Assembly: GCA_051155775.1 (NCBI GenBank) | Contig: DAXETV010000015.1 | Coordinates: 1 to 64,000 of the forward strand | From: CAYSCZ01 sp051155775 | GTDB taxonomy: Bacteria; Bacteroidota; Bacteroidia; Cytophagales; Cyclobacteriaceae | Length of the DNA stretch: 64,000 nucleotides | Direction of reading: 5' to 3' | In this document: positions 7,542 through 16,619 of the stretch, piece after piece | Layout of the letters: every line of letters begins with the position of its first letter | Position numbering within the stretch: the stretch's first letter is position 1 | Position numbers and translations under genes: made by a program | The notes under the pieces: generated by a model | The model's database searches: none | Seen by the model: only the letters and a program-made list of their open reading frames with translations | What the model was told of the DNA's origin: nothing

Positions 7542-9155
7542 TTAAAGCGCTGCCCTTTTATTCACTTTCTTTCTCAGTACCTTTCCTGAGCGAGCGTCCT
7601 TAAATTCACCCTTTTCAACTGCTATCTTACCATTTATGATTACATATTCTATGCCTTCGGGATATTGATGAGGGTCTGAAAATGTTGATTTATCAATTAC
7701 TGTTTTAGGATTAAAAATTGTTATGTCAGCTTTGTAACCCAATTCAAGTTTACCCCTGTCAGCCAGTCCTAATACTTCTGCAGGAAGACTGGTCATTTTA
7801 TTGATGGCTTCGGAAAGCGAGATTACCTTTCGTTCACGAACATAATGTCCCAGCACCCGGGGGAAGGTGCCATACCATCTTGGATGAGGATGACCCATGC
7901 CCGGAGCAACCAACCTGCCGTCTGATGCTATCATGGTATGAGGATGTTTCATAATATTAACCACGTCATCTTCACTCATTGCATGAAAAATACAGGATGC
8001 ACCTCCATTGGATTGGGCTTGTATCACCAATTCAGCACCATTTTCGATGGTTGGTTTTAATCCTTTAAGTTCAGCCCAGTATTTTAAAGTATTGCCTTCA
8101 AGTTCAGAATTCCATTTTGCTTTCGCGAATTGTACACGTTCCAGATCATTTCCTCCACGGTCATTTTTAATGTTAAATATAATTCCAGATTTAATGCTAT
8201 CCCTCAAAGCAGGGTCTTCTAGTCTTTTTAAAAACATTTCCTGGCCTCCGGACCTTGCCCAACTGGGGATAAGGATGGAGATACCGGTGTAACTGGCATT
8301 GTAGGGATACTGATCAATTCTGATGTCTAACCCTAAATTTCTTGCAGAATCTACCATGCTTAAGGTTTGTTTGCTTTTCCCCCACATTGGCTTTCCTACT
8401 ACTTTGTGGTGTGTAAGGACCACTGTCAGGTCAGCTTCCCGGCTGATGTCTATAGCTTCCTGCACACCCTCGATCAATCCTAAGCCCTCCTCTCTCAGAT
8501 GGGATGTGTAGATGCCACCATATTTGGCTGCCACGCCGGAAAGTTCAATCACTTCCTCAACTTCTGAAAATGTTCCGGGTAAATATTTAAGCCCGGTAGA
8601 GATTCCAAAAGCACCTTCTTCCATGGCCCGGGCCATCTGACTTTTCATTTCATCCATTTCTTTTTGGGTTGGTTTTCTGTTTTCCAGCCCCATTACATTT
8701 CTTCTGATCTTGTTATGGCCAAATAGATAAGCTACATTCATACCTATGGTGAGGGATTCTAATGAGTCTAAGTAAGATTTAAATGGCCAGTAGCCTATGC
8801 CATCTGGTGCTCCTAAAGAGGTGGTAACGCCTTGTCTGACATGACTTTCGCAGCTGGGTAATTTTGTGATGGGGTCAAGGTGTACATGCATATCGATGAA
8901 TCCCGGAGCAACCACTAATCCCGTAGCGTCTATTACTCTAGTTGCACTAAATTTATCTGAGGGTCCAATACCAATGATTTTATCTTCTTTAATGGCAATA
9001 GCTGTTTCCAGAGGTTCTGTTTCAAAGCCGTTGTAAACTGTTCCGTTAGTGATAAGGATATCCACTGCCTCTTTTGTATGACAACTATAAATCAAAAGAA
9101 AGATGATTGGAACGAAATATAGGAAAAGGTTCTTTTTAGTGTTAGTTGGTCTCAT
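7542..9155 (-). CDS. N-acyl-D-amino-acid deacylase-like amidohydrolase, lipoprotein
   Basis: A 537-residue amidohydrolase-superfamily enzyme of the D-aminoacylase group, which hydrolyses N-acyl-D-amino acids. An N-terminal membrane segment ends in IYSC with C25 as probable lipid anchor, placing the enzyme in the periplasm. Small beta-domain pieces flank a TIM barrel: metal motif GFIDMHVHLD, then YTSHLREEG and VVLTHHKVVGK for the two later histidines, and MIASDGR for the catalytic Asp. At the place where D-aminoacylases have the bridging cysteine (TTVVxGxCG) this protein has VTTSLGAPDGIGYW, so the metal site may differ. The C terminus shows the usual LADRGKLELGYKADITIFNP. An MFS permease gene follows. 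Confidence 0.88.
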   Translation of the reverse strand: MRPTNTKKNLFLYFVPIIFLLIYSCHTKEAVDILITNGTVYNGFETEPLETAIAIKEDKIIGIGPSDKFSATRVIDATGLVVAPGFIDMHVHLDPITKLPSCESHVRQGVTTSLGAPDGIGYWPFKSYLDSLESLTIGMNVAYLFGHNKIRRNVMGLENRKPTQKEMDEMKSQMARAMEEGAFGISTGLKYLPGTFSEVEEVIELSGVAAKYGGIYTSHLREEGLGLIEGVQEAIDISREADLTVVLTHHKVVGKPMWGKSKQTLSMVDSARNLGLDIRIDQYPYNASYTGISILIPSWARSGGQEMFLKRLEDPALRDSIKSGIIFNIKNDRGGNDLERVQFAKAKWNSELEGNTLKYWAELKGLKPTIENGAELVIQAQSNGGASCIFHAMSEDDVVNIMKHPHTMIASDGRLVAPGMGHPHPRWYGTFPRVLGHYVRERKVISLSEAINKMTSLPAEVLGLADRGKLELGYKADITIFNPKTVIDKSTFSDPHQYPEGIEYVIINGKIAVEKGEFKDARSGKVLRKKVNKRAAL

Positions 9156-9190
9156 ATGTTTTTGATTATGACCTAGATTATAAAGATATT

Positions 9191-9847
9191 ATGGTGAAGG
9201 TAAAAAATCTAAATAAGCAAAATGTTTATACGAGATGCTTTAGAATACTCATCTTGATTTTGATGGTTAGTTTGATGCCAATAACTGTATATAGCCAGAG
9301 TGTTGAGCGGATGTTTAGCTTTGATAAAAACCAGAAAGCGCTTGAGGCACTAAGGGATCAATTTGAAGGTAAGGTTAAACCCGCAGGTAGCAAATTAGAG
9401 CTTGCCACACTTTTGGCGCTAAAGTATTATCCTGAGCTCAAGCACACTACCATAAAGATTAAGTTTAAGCAGAATGTTCGTCATCCGATAACCGCCAGCT
9501 ATTCATTTTGGAATCTTTTCAAGGTTAGAAAGCGTCATACTTACATTCTTTTGATTAAGCCTGGGTCATTTGTAGAACGTATTGACCTGAATGGTCAGGT
9601 AGGTATCGTCGGTCATGAGCTGGCACATTTTTCCTATTATCGCAACAGGCCTTCCATCGGCATGGTGTCCTGGGGATTTAAATACATCACCTCCAAAAGA
9701 TTCCGTCGACGGTTTGAGCGGAATGCAGACAAACTAACCATTGAAAAAGGTCTGGGGTGGCAATTGATGGAGGTGGCTTATTACACATCCCGCCAGGAGA
9801 TCAGGGAGCGCATGAGATCAATTGATATCTATCAATTAACTGATTGA
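9191..9847 (+). CDS. Secreted HExxH metallopeptidase-like protein
   Basis: A 218-residue exported protein. I chose ATG 9191 because it gives a normal signal peptide (FRILILILMVSLMPITVYSQ); the longer frame from 9146 adds an acidic leader and overlaps the divergent deacylase gene. The key motif is H142-E-L-A-H146 inside GIVGHELAHFSYY, a zincin HExxH helix. About 30 residues later FERNADKLTIEKG (E176, D180) resembles the third-ligand helix of M48-like peptidases. The protein is smaller than M48 enzymes and I cannot name the family. A terminator overlaps its stop codon, so it is probably transcribed alone. Confidence 0.72.
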   Translation: MVKVKNLNKQNVYTRCFRILILILMVSLMPITVYSQSVERMFSFDKNQKALEALRDQFEGKVKPAGSKLELATLLALKYYPELKHTTIKIKFKQNVRHPITASYSFWNLFKVRKRHTYILLIKPGSFVERIDLNGQVGIVGHELAHFSYYRNRPSIGMVSWGFKYITSKRFRRRFERNADKLTIEKGLGWQLMEVAYYTSRQEIRERMRSIDIYQLTD

Positions 9848-9856
9848 TAGTTTTTT
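9829..9856 (+). terminator. Intrinsic terminator overlapping the stop codon
   Basis: Perfect 8-bp stem CTATCAAT/ATTGATAG, 6-nt loop, then TTTTTT. The left arm and loop lie in the last codons and stop of the HExxH protein gene. Confidence 0.75.
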
Positions 9857-10109
9857 GACAAATACATCTTTACTAATCCGGTAGTTAACATAATTTTCCT
9901 TTTTTGTAAATAATTTTTTTGGTGCTGTGATCAGTTTCCTGCCTATTTTTTAGTGGCTTTCCTTGAACGGAAGTTTACAGTACATGATAACACTCCACTA
10001 CAATTTAAGGCATTGCTTTCCAGTACTTATTTTAATTTAAATTAATATTTTTAAAGTCATTTATTTCCTCGACTTTTAAACTTCAACCATTTTAATCTGC
10101 TTTGATTGT

Positions 10110-10520
10110 ATGATGATAAAAAAGCTAATGTTTAGATTATTATTGATACTTATTGCTGTAACCATTTTAAGCGGTCTGACTATGTTGGCTCAGGCAATTT
10201 TTATTGGTCAGGCTTCAGAAAATACACCAGGAACTGTTTCATTTATTTTATCAGTATTTGCTGTATTTATTTTTTCAACTTTCTCAGGAAGTTTTATAAG
10301 GATTTTTAATCATGACCCGACTACATCCATACCGGTAATGCTATCAATAATTATTTTATTGATTTATTCCTGGTTGGTTATCAAACATGTACCAGAGTAT
10401 CCGATATGGTATACTTTGGTTGTGGGTATGCTATCTGTTTTTGGTATATGGATCGGTTATTATCATGATGCTATCGCTACTAATAAAGACATTCCGGATA
10501 TGCCAGGCACTAACGAATAG
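10110..10520 (+). CDS. Small integral membrane protein, unknown function
   Basis: A 136-residue protein with four clear hydrophobic segments at about residues 7-30, 42-64, 75-93 and 100-117, and a polar C-terminal tail (DAIATNKDIPDMPGTNE). I recognise no family or functional residue. The start is ATG ATG, so initiation could be at 10110 or 10113. It is preceded by about 260 bases of AT-rich non-coding DNA and followed by a long hairpin shared with the convergent neighbour, so it is likely a single-gene transcript. Confidence 0.7.
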   Translation: MMIKKLMFRLLLILIAVTILSGLTMLAQAIFIGQASENTPGTVSFILSVFAVFIFSTFSGSFIRIFNHDPTTSIPVMLSIIILLIYSWLVIKHVPEYPIWYTLVVGMLSVFGIWIGYYHDAIATNKDIPDMPGTNE

Positions 10521-10551
10521 AAAGGAGGCTGGATATTATCAATGATTAAAA

Positions 10552-10597
10552 AAATGAGAAACCTTAAGTTGACTGCACACAATAAGATTTCTCATTT
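10552..10597. terminator. Long hairpin between convergent genes
   Basis: AAATGAGAAA and TTTCTCATTT form a perfect 10-bp stem, extended inward by CTTA/TAAG after one mismatch. It sits between converging genes ending at 10520 and 10624 and could terminate both. The T-tracts are weak on both sides. Confidence 0.5.
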
Positions 10598-10623
10598 CAA
10601 TATTGATATTTTATAAAAAGGTA

Positions 10624-11340
10624 TTATCTGGTTAAGGTCTCTTCCCCTTTTTCATAATCATAATTCGGTGTCATCCATTCTGAGGTGGCTTTTTTCATAT
10701 TTTCATCAAATGTATATACCTCCAGGCCATAAGAGCCACCGATACCCCAAACACCCATAAGGCTGTTATCTATCACATAACCAAAACCACTGTAAGGTGT
10801 TCCATCGCCGAGGAACCAGTTCAGATGATAGATATCCCCGTCTTTTTTAATCTTCAATGTGCCCTTATAAGCTTCGGTGGCACCAAGTTCAACATCCCCT
10901 TTTGACCTTCTTCCTACCACTTCATACGTACCTTCAATATTACGTCTTTTCAATTTTCCGGCTAATAACTCTGCGCCCCGGCCTTTGTGGGATGTCCAGC
11001 TTCCCGAACCTTCCAGGCCGCCTTTTTCATTTAAAGGGTATTCCAACAGTCCATACCGGAAGGTCCCGATTCCATAGGCAGCAAACATCATATTTGATTT
11101 TTTATCGTAGAGGCCAGTACCAGGAAATGACTCCTTTTGACTTTCATTTTCATATTTTATATCCCATTCCAAACGATACATCACACTGGTAACGGGTTCC
11201 ATGTTGAGCGTACCGCTATAAGATTCACTTTTAGGATTTTTACCTTCCACTTCCCATGTTCCTTTTAAATCATTCTGAGCAGACATGGCTCCGCACAGAA
11301 AGATTAGAAATGATAAAAGCAGAATAAATTTAGTTTTCAT
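10624..11340 (-). CDS. Secreted protein made of two tandem beta-domain repeats
   Basis: A 238-residue exported protein with signal peptide ending near CGAMSAQ. The mature part is an internal duplication of about 105-110 residues. Repeat one runs GTWEVEG, YSGTLNMEP, YRLEWDI, GTGLYD, MFAAYGIGTFRYGL, GSGSWTS. Repeat two runs GTYEVVG, YKGTLKIKK, YHLNWFL, GFGYVID, LMGVWGIGGSYGLEVY, SEWMTP. The alternating pattern suggests lipocalin-like or small beta-barrel domains. I do not recognise a named function. It is transcribed alone on the minus strand, with AT-rich DNA upstream. Confidence 0.75.
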   Translation of the reverse strand: MKTKFILLLSFLIFLCGAMSAQNDLKGTWEVEGKNPKSESYSGTLNMEPVTSVMYRLEWDIKYENESQKESFPGTGLYDKKSNMMFAAYGIGTFRYGLLEYPLNEKGGLEGSGSWTSHKGRGAELLAGKLKRRNIEGTYEVVGRRSKGDVELGATEAYKGTLKIKKDGDIYHLNWFLGDGTPYSGFGYVIDNSLMGVWGIGGSYGLEVYTFDENMKKATSEWMTPNYDYEKGEETLTR

Positions 11341-11896
11341 GTTTAAGGTATTTTGGGTTTAACATACAATTATGAATTTAATAAGCTAAAGCTCAAGGTA
11401 ATGGATGAGGAAATAAACTGAAAGTCCGTGCAGCTAATTCTATACAGATGTAGGTATGATTTTTGTCAATGTAATTTGATCCATAGGAGTAAAAAATTTC
11501 TTTAAACTAAATTTATTTAGCTCATATACTTATTATAAAATCTGATTTTTTTATCAGGCCTTTTCCCACAGCGGATCCTGTAAATCCTGGATATTGACAG
11601 TCACCCATCTACTTATCTTTTCAAATCTCGGACTATAAAGCAAAAAATAACGGCTACAAGTTGGTCAGATCGTGGCGTAATTAAATCCATCAATCAGTTC
11701 GTTTACTATTGGGGTAGAAGGTTTTGATATTGTAGGATCATAAATAAGTGATAAGGCAGTATTCTGTGATTTTCAGGGTAAGGTTTAATTTCGAGGGTGT
11801 TACAATGAAAATGAGGTAGGTTGCTCATTGGTGATCAATCTCCAGGCAAGAGTGATTATATGATTATGAAAGGAATTAATCCTTTTTGTAGAGGGT
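11341..11896. other. Long gene-free region beside the HNH gene
   Basis: These 556 bases carry no convincing gene, RNA gene or hairpin. A minus-strand stretch at about 11675-11770 reads as a protein-like tail (LSLIYDPTISKPSTPIVNEL...) without a start, perhaps a decayed gene end. With the lone HNH gene it looks like an accessory patch. Confidence 0.4.
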
Positions 11897-12457
11897 TTAT
11901 TTCTTTTTATGCCCTATTTCTACATGGCCCCAATGCTTGCCGGATTTTATTAAATAAAGTTGATTCTCGGATATGCCAAATTGTTTGGCAATCATTTTCA
12001 TACGTGTTTTTCTGTTAGGGTCAAATATTTTTTCTTTTATCAGCCGAACTTTGGATTCGTTAAGCTTAGCACTTCTGATAATGCCATCGCGCCATTTTGG
12101 GTTTTTTTGTTGATGTTCTTCTCTTTCTTGTTTGGTCACCCACTGTAAGTTTGATACATGATTATTTTGCTTGTCATGATCAATGTGGATCACATATTTA
12201 TGATCGTCATCTCTTTTCTCCAGGAAATGTTGTGAAACCATTCTGTGCACATAAAAAGCTGTTCGCTTGCCATCGGTTTTTCTAAATGTAATTGCTTTGT
12301 AACCTCTAACGGTTGATTGTTTAAGTAAATGCCCGATGTCAGGCTTTATCTTATAGCTTTTTACGTTTCCATGGCTGGAGACAAATATTTTATGACAATC
12401 AATAATCTCAGGGATATCAAGTGGTTTCCAATCCTCTCCGTTGTTGTAGAAATCCAT
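11897..12457 (-). CDS. NUMOD4/HNH endonuclease (stand-alone, homing-type)
   Basis: A 186-residue nuclease. Residues about 9-35 (EDWKPLDIPE, VSSHGNVKSYK) match the NUMOD4 DNA-contact motif. About 68-110 form an HNH_3 domain (VHRMVSQHFL, then HIDHDKQNNHVSNLQWVT, with H71, D93/H94 and the Asn residues as metal/catalytic candidates). The tail contains a helix-turn-helix-like segment (MKMIAKQFGISENQLYLIKSG) resembling NUMOD1. Such proteins are common as free-standing homing endonucleases or phage HNH genes that nick or cut DNA. No intron, intein or phage gene is adjacent. It is flanked by long non-coding DNA, which fits a mobile insertion. Confidence 0.85.
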   Translation of the reverse strand: MDFYNNGEDWKPLDIPEIIDCHKIFVSSHGNVKSYKIKPDIGHLLKQSTVRGYKAITFRKTDGKRTAFYVHRMVSQHFLEKRDDDHKYVIHIDHDKQNNHVSNLQWVTKQEREEHQQKNPKWRDGIIRSAKLNESKVRLIKEKIFDPNRKTRMKMIAKQFGISENQLYLIKSGKHWGHVEIGHKKK

Positions 12458-12604
12458 ACTATTAATAACGCTACTGCAATTGTTTATTTATAATTTAAGG
12501 CAATGCTGTACTATAAGAAGTAGGTATTTGATAATATTTATATCGGTTAGTTTAATTTACCTGAGTAAAAATAATGAATTCGATCAAAAAAGTAACATCT
12601 TAAA

Positions 12605-12632
12605 ATAAAAAAAGCGCCTTAAAGACGCTTTG
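12605..12632 (-). terminator. Intrinsic terminator after the first Asp-box gene
   Basis: On the minus strand AAAGCGTCTTTAAGGCGCTTT forms a stem and is followed directly by TTTTATTTTA. It lies about 22 bases past the stop codon of the 1,038-residue gene. Confidence 0.75.
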
Positions 12633-12654
12633 TTCATGACTAATTGGTGCCAAA

Positions 12655-15600
12655 TTAATTTTCAGCAAAGGATTCCCATGATTGATATTTAATCTTTCTT
12701 ATGTCGTATCTCTCTAGTGTACTATTGGCATTTGATAGTTTATATTCTACAACTTCATTGAATTTGGCTTCAATTTCTTTCATTTCATTAGCCAATAGAT
12801 TAGTTCTGTTTAATTGAGCATCTGAGGGTCTTCCGGGGTATTGACTAACCAGTCTGTAAAGCTCTGATATCTTTTCGCGTATACGTTCTTCCTCATCAAC
12901 ATAAAAATCACCCCCCAGAGCTACAATACTATTTTTAAACGCATTGATTTCGCCTTTAAATTCCCTCAGTTTCTTTTCAACTTTTTTGTGTTCAGAAACT
13001 TCATCAATCTGACCTTCGATATTCTCAAGCGTTTCATAAATCCATGCTAATCTTTCACTCATATTGTAAAGTTTCATTACCGTTTTATATTGAATATTTC
13101 GACCTTCCAGTGCATATGGTGTTTCTTCGTCATAACTCAGTTTGAATTCTGTGCTGTACTCATCCCTTCCCTTTATTAGCTTAGCTTTGTATGTTCCGGT
13201 TAATAAGTTGGGGCCGAAAAGGGATCCAAACAAAGCCATTCTATTGTTAGTAGGAGCAGCTCTGGGTTTTCTTAACCTTGTTGGTATGGTCAATACATTT
13301 ATACCCTTGCTTTTTCCTGCAGGGAGCTCTCTAATCATATTTCCTTCGGGATCATATATCTCAAAGTACATCTTACCGAAAGTGTGTCTTTTATTTAAAT
13401 AGTAGGTTACCTGAGCGTTGCTGGTAGGATTTGGTCCTGTGAAATTCCCATCCCCGCCAAACCATACGCCACCGGCACCTGGATCTTTCAGGATGGTGGG
13501 TTCTGTTTCAAAAAAATGCACTTTTTTGGCCAGCACCTCTCTGTTTATCTGCCGTAAAGGCATTAGATCGTCTATGATAATTACACCTCTTCCATGAGTG
13601 CCCATGACCAATGAATTTTCACGAGGATGAATAACCATATCCCTGATACCCACTCTGGGGACATTGTTATCAAATCTTGCCCAGCCTTTTCCACCATCAA
13701 GAGAAATGTATAGTCCAAATTCCGTTCCCAGGTATAATAAATCCGGGTTCTTCAGGTCCTCTCTGAGGATTAATGCATAGCCCTCTACACCATCATCTGT
13801 AATTAATGTCCATGTGTTACCCAGGTCAGCTGTTTTGTAAACATATGTTGATTTATCGCCACTGCGATGGCCATCTACTGTCACATAAGCTGTGTTTTTA
13901 TAATGATTACTCGCTTCAATATGAGTTATCCATAATCCTTTTGGTAATTCAGGAATATTTTCATCGACATTTACCCACTGTTCACCGAAATTTTTTGTGA
14001 CCTGGATATTTCCATCATCTGTTCCTACCCATATAATATTTTCATCTACCGGAGATTCTGCTATGGTGTAAATGGTAGTGTTGTTTTCAGCTGTAGAATT
14101 ATCCACCGTTAACCCTCCGGAATTTTTTTGTCTTTGGCGCTCAGGATTATTGGTGGTGAGGTCAGGCGATATTTTTTTCCAGGAGTCGCCTCGATCTTCC
14201 GTCACGAAAAGAAACTGAGCTCCAAAATATAAACGCTCGGGATTATTGCGGCTGATATGCACCGGGGTATTCCAATTGAATCTGAACTTTGGATCGTCAG
14301 CATCAGGATAAGGTTTGATATCTTTTGCCTGTCCGGTTTTTTTATTGTATCGTACGAGATTACCGCCCTGATATTCAGAATAAATAATATCCTTATCGGT
14401 TGGATGTCTGAAGGAATAAAATCCGTCTCCGCCATAGCTTCTTTTCCAATCACTATTGCTTATGCCTCCGGCTTTTTGAGAAGGCGCATACCAGGATCCA
14501 TTATCCTGCAACCCGCCATAGATGTTGAAAGGCTCTTCATTGTCCACGCTTACCCTATAAAATTGGGATATTGGTAAATTCATAAACATTTTAAATGAGT
14601 AGCCCCGGTCAAAGGATTCATAAACGCCACCATCGGTACCTACTAGCACGTGTTTGGTATTGTTGGGATCAATCCATACATCATGAATATCTGCATGTAC
14701 TGAAAAGGGAATGGATCTAAAACTATCTCCTCCATCTTCACTCATGATCATTTGATAACCACATTTATATAAAATGTTTTCATCCATAGGATCAACAACC
14801 ATATTGGCGAAATAGAAAGGCCTTACTGTGGCGTTAAATTGGTTGCTTTTTAATGTCCATGATTTCCCGGCATCCCTTGACTTGTAGATTCCATTGGCTT
14901 CCTTATCTTCTGATTCTACAGATAAATAAACAGTGTTGCCGTTAGTGGGTGCAACAGCGATTGACAGCCTGCCTTTAGGACCTGCTGGTAAATCATTTTT
15001 AAGAGGCTGCCATGATTCTCCGCCGTCTGTTGATTTAAATAACCCACTTTGGCTTTCATAGTCCTCCTCATGGATCATGCCGGAATCAAAAAAGTCAGGG
15101 TATCTTCTGTAGCTCCACATGGCTGCATACATTATATCTGGATTTTCCGGGTCAATATCCAGGTCAGAGCAACCTGTGTTCTCATCAACATAGAATATTT
15201 TTTCCCAGCTATCTCCGCCATCTGATGTTTTATAAATGCCCCTTTGCTGGTTAGCATTCCACAGGTGGCCCATTACCGCCACAAAAACTATATTTGGATT
15301 ATTCGGATGGATGATAATATCTGCTATTCTTTCGGATTCTGGTAATCCTTTAAATTCCCAGGTTGAACCGCCATTGGTGGATTTATAAATTCCTGTGCCT
15401 ATGGAAACACTGTTTCTTGCCCAGGTCTCCCCGGTACCCACCCAGACGGTATCCGGTTTATTTTGATCGATGGTGATCTTACCAATTGACATGGTGTAGT
15501 CATCAAATACAGGCCGGAACCTTGCGCCCCCGCTATTGGACTTCCAGACTCCTCCTCCGGCTGAACCGACATAAATTATTTCCGGGTTTTTGTCAACAGC

Positions 15601-15771
15601 ATCAATCGATGACACCCGTCCACTCATAACAGCAGGGCCAATTTGCCTTGCCCTTAAACCACCAAATAGTGCATTATCAGTTATCGTAGCGTCGGTTGCC
15701 TGACTAAAAAGTTGACCTGCAAAAAAGCAGGTAAGAAAAATTGAAAATAGATTGATTGTTAATTTTTTCAT
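12655..15771 (-). CDS. Large exported Asp-box (BNR/VPS10-like) beta-propeller protein, paralogue 1
   Basis: A 1,038-residue exported protein with signal peptide MKKLTINLFSIFLTCFFAG. At least nine Asp-box motifs (KSTNGGSTW, KTSDGGDSW, KSTDGGESW, KSRDAGKSW, MSEDGGDSF, VTEDRGDSW, KTADLGNTW, ISLDGGKGW) build the sortilin/VPS10-like propeller that annotation pipelines often call glycosyl hydrolase. Repeats alternate with IIHPNNPNIVFVAVMG-type strands. The C-terminal third has a beta domain (GTYKAKLIKG) and, from about 905, a charged helical region. No type IX sorting domain is visible. Ligand and catalytic activity are unknown. It follows the LolA-like gene by 9 bases in one operon, and a terminator follows. 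Two paralogues lie at 20475 and 44925. Confidence 0.9.
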   Translation of the reverse strand: MKKLTINLFSIFLTCFFAGQLFSQATDATITDNALFGGLRARQIGPAVMSGRVSSIDAVDKNPEIIYVGSAGGGVWKSNSGGARFRPVFDDYTMSIGKITIDQNKPDTVWVGTGETWARNSVSIGTGIYKSTNGGSTWEFKGLPESERIADIIIHPNNPNIVFVAVMGHLWNANQQRGIYKTSDGGDSWEKIFYVDENTGCSDLDIDPENPDIMYAAMWSYRRYPDFFDSGMIHEEDYESQSGLFKSTDGGESWQPLKNDLPAGPKGRLSIAVAPTNGNTVYLSVESEDKEANGIYKSRDAGKSWTLKSNQFNATVRPFYFANMVVDPMDENILYKCGYQMIMSEDGGDSFRSIPFSVHADIHDVWIDPNNTKHVLVGTDGGVYESFDRGYSFKMFMNLPISQFYRVSVDNEEPFNIYGGLQDNGSWYAPSQKAGGISNSDWKRSYGGDGFYSFRHPTDKDIIYSEYQGGNLVRYNKKTGQAKDIKPYPDADDPKFRFNWNTPVHISRNNPERLYFGAQFLFVTEDRGDSWKKISPDLTTNNPERQRQKNSGGLTVDNSTAENNTTIYTIAESPVDENIIWVGTDDGNIQVTKNFGEQWVNVDENIPELPKGLWITHIEASNHYKNTAYVTVDGHRSGDKSTYVYKTADLGNTWTLITDDGVEGYALILREDLKNPDLLYLGTEFGLYISLDGGKGWARFDNNVPRVGIRDMVIHPRENSLVMGTHGRGVIIIDDLMPLRQINREVLAKKVHFFETEPTILKDPGAGGVWFGGDGNFTGPNPTSNAQVTYYLNKRHTFGKMYFEIYDPEGNMIRELPAGKSKGINVLTIPTRLRKPRAAPTNNRMALFGSLFGPNLLTGTYKAKLIKGRDEYSTEFKLSYDEETPYALEGRNIQYKTVMKLYNMSERLAWIYETLENIEGQIDEVSEHKKVEKKLREFKGEINAFKNSIVALGGDFYVDEEERIREKISELYRLVSQYPGRPSDAQLNRTNLLANEMKEIEAKFNEVVEYKLSNANSTLERYDIRKIKYQSWESFAEN

Positions 15772-15780
15772 GAAAAGATC

Positions 15781-16515
15781 CTATGGTTTAAAAGCAAAGT
15801 CATCATCCGGAATATCTACATTGGTTTCTATGCTGCTTACCTGTATTTGACTTATGGTTTGTCCATTGACCCTAATGTCATATGAAAAAGGGAAATACAA
15901 ACCATTCACTTCGTCGTATTCGCTCAGGTAAGTTTCTTGTGTTTGTCCAGCCTGAGGCCCCACTTGAGCGGTAGATTGTTGCATTATTGGAACAAAATTT
16001 TCAGTATCAAAGAAATGATATTCAGTAAACTCTTTTTTGTCGTTATTCTTGTTTTTAACTAATTTGATTTTAAAGCATTCAACACCATCTATTTCTTCAG
16101 TTCCTTCAAGACTAACTTCATGACCTTTCTTCTGATAATCAATGAAATCATCTTCAAACTGGGCCTCTTCTCTTATGACTTCTGCCACATTATCAGGTAG
16201 TTTCTGTGCCTTTTCCCCGGAAGCAAATGGATTAATTGTCCAGGCGGTTTCTCCATCAAAAGCCTGGGGGATCAAAGTCTTACCCTGAACATCGATAACC
16301 AGTTTAAGCATATTCGGCTTTTTAGCCATAATCGTTATCGGAAATTCCCCCTGGGGAGAAGGTGAGATACCCTCCATTTTGAGTGATTCCAGTTCTTTCC
16401 AATTATTCATGCCACCGGTCGTTTCGAAATAATTGCTAAGAATTTCATCCACTGACTGCGCTTGCGTACTTATAGCTGCAAGATAAATGGTGATACAAAT
16501 GATGATTTTTTTCAT
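15781..16515 (-). CDS. LolA-like periplasmic protein
   Basis: A 244-residue exported protein with signal peptide ending ISTQAQ. The opening SVDEILSNYFETTGGMNNWKE and the later strands (SLKMEG, ITIMAKKPNMLKLVIDVQGK, IPQAFDGETAWTINP) match the LolA/LolB-like half-barrel proteins that Bacteroidota annotate as outer-membrane lipoprotein-sorting protein. The fold binds acyl chains in LolA; the substrate here is unknown. The stop is 9 bases before the start of the Asp-box gene on the same strand, which suggests the two are made together. I infer a shared role in envelope assembly, without direct evidence. Confidence 0.82.
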   Translation of the reverse strand: MKKIIICITIYLAAISTQAQSVDEILSNYFETTGGMNNWKELESLKMEGISPSPQGEFPITIMAKKPNMLKLVIDVQGKTLIPQAFDGETAWTINPFASGEKAQKLPDNVAEVIREEAQFEDDFIDYQKKGHEVSLEGTEEIDGVECFKIKLVKNKNNDKKEFTEYHFFDTENFVPIMQQSTAQVGPQAGQTQETYLSEYDEVNGLYFPFSYDIRVNGQTISQIQVSSIETNVDIPDDDFAFKP

Positions 16516-16619
16516 GATAATAATTTTTTTTTCAAATTAGTGAAGTATACCTTAGAATCATTACATTTTATTCAAAAGAAATGATGAATGGTTAATAAAA
16601 TTTACCAGCGGAATAAAGG

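Noticed and set aside
9146..9190. Longer start for the HExxH protein
   Set aside because: The extra residues are acidic, overlap the divergent deacylase gene and precede a normal signal peptide starting at 9191.
11675..11770. Protein-like minus-strand tail LSLIYDPTISKPST...
   Set aside because: No start codon or upstream gene part in the same frame; too short to call a pseudogene.
14202..14577. Frames of 83 and 106 codons within the first Asp-box gene
   Set aside because: They lie inside a strongly supported coding region in other frames.
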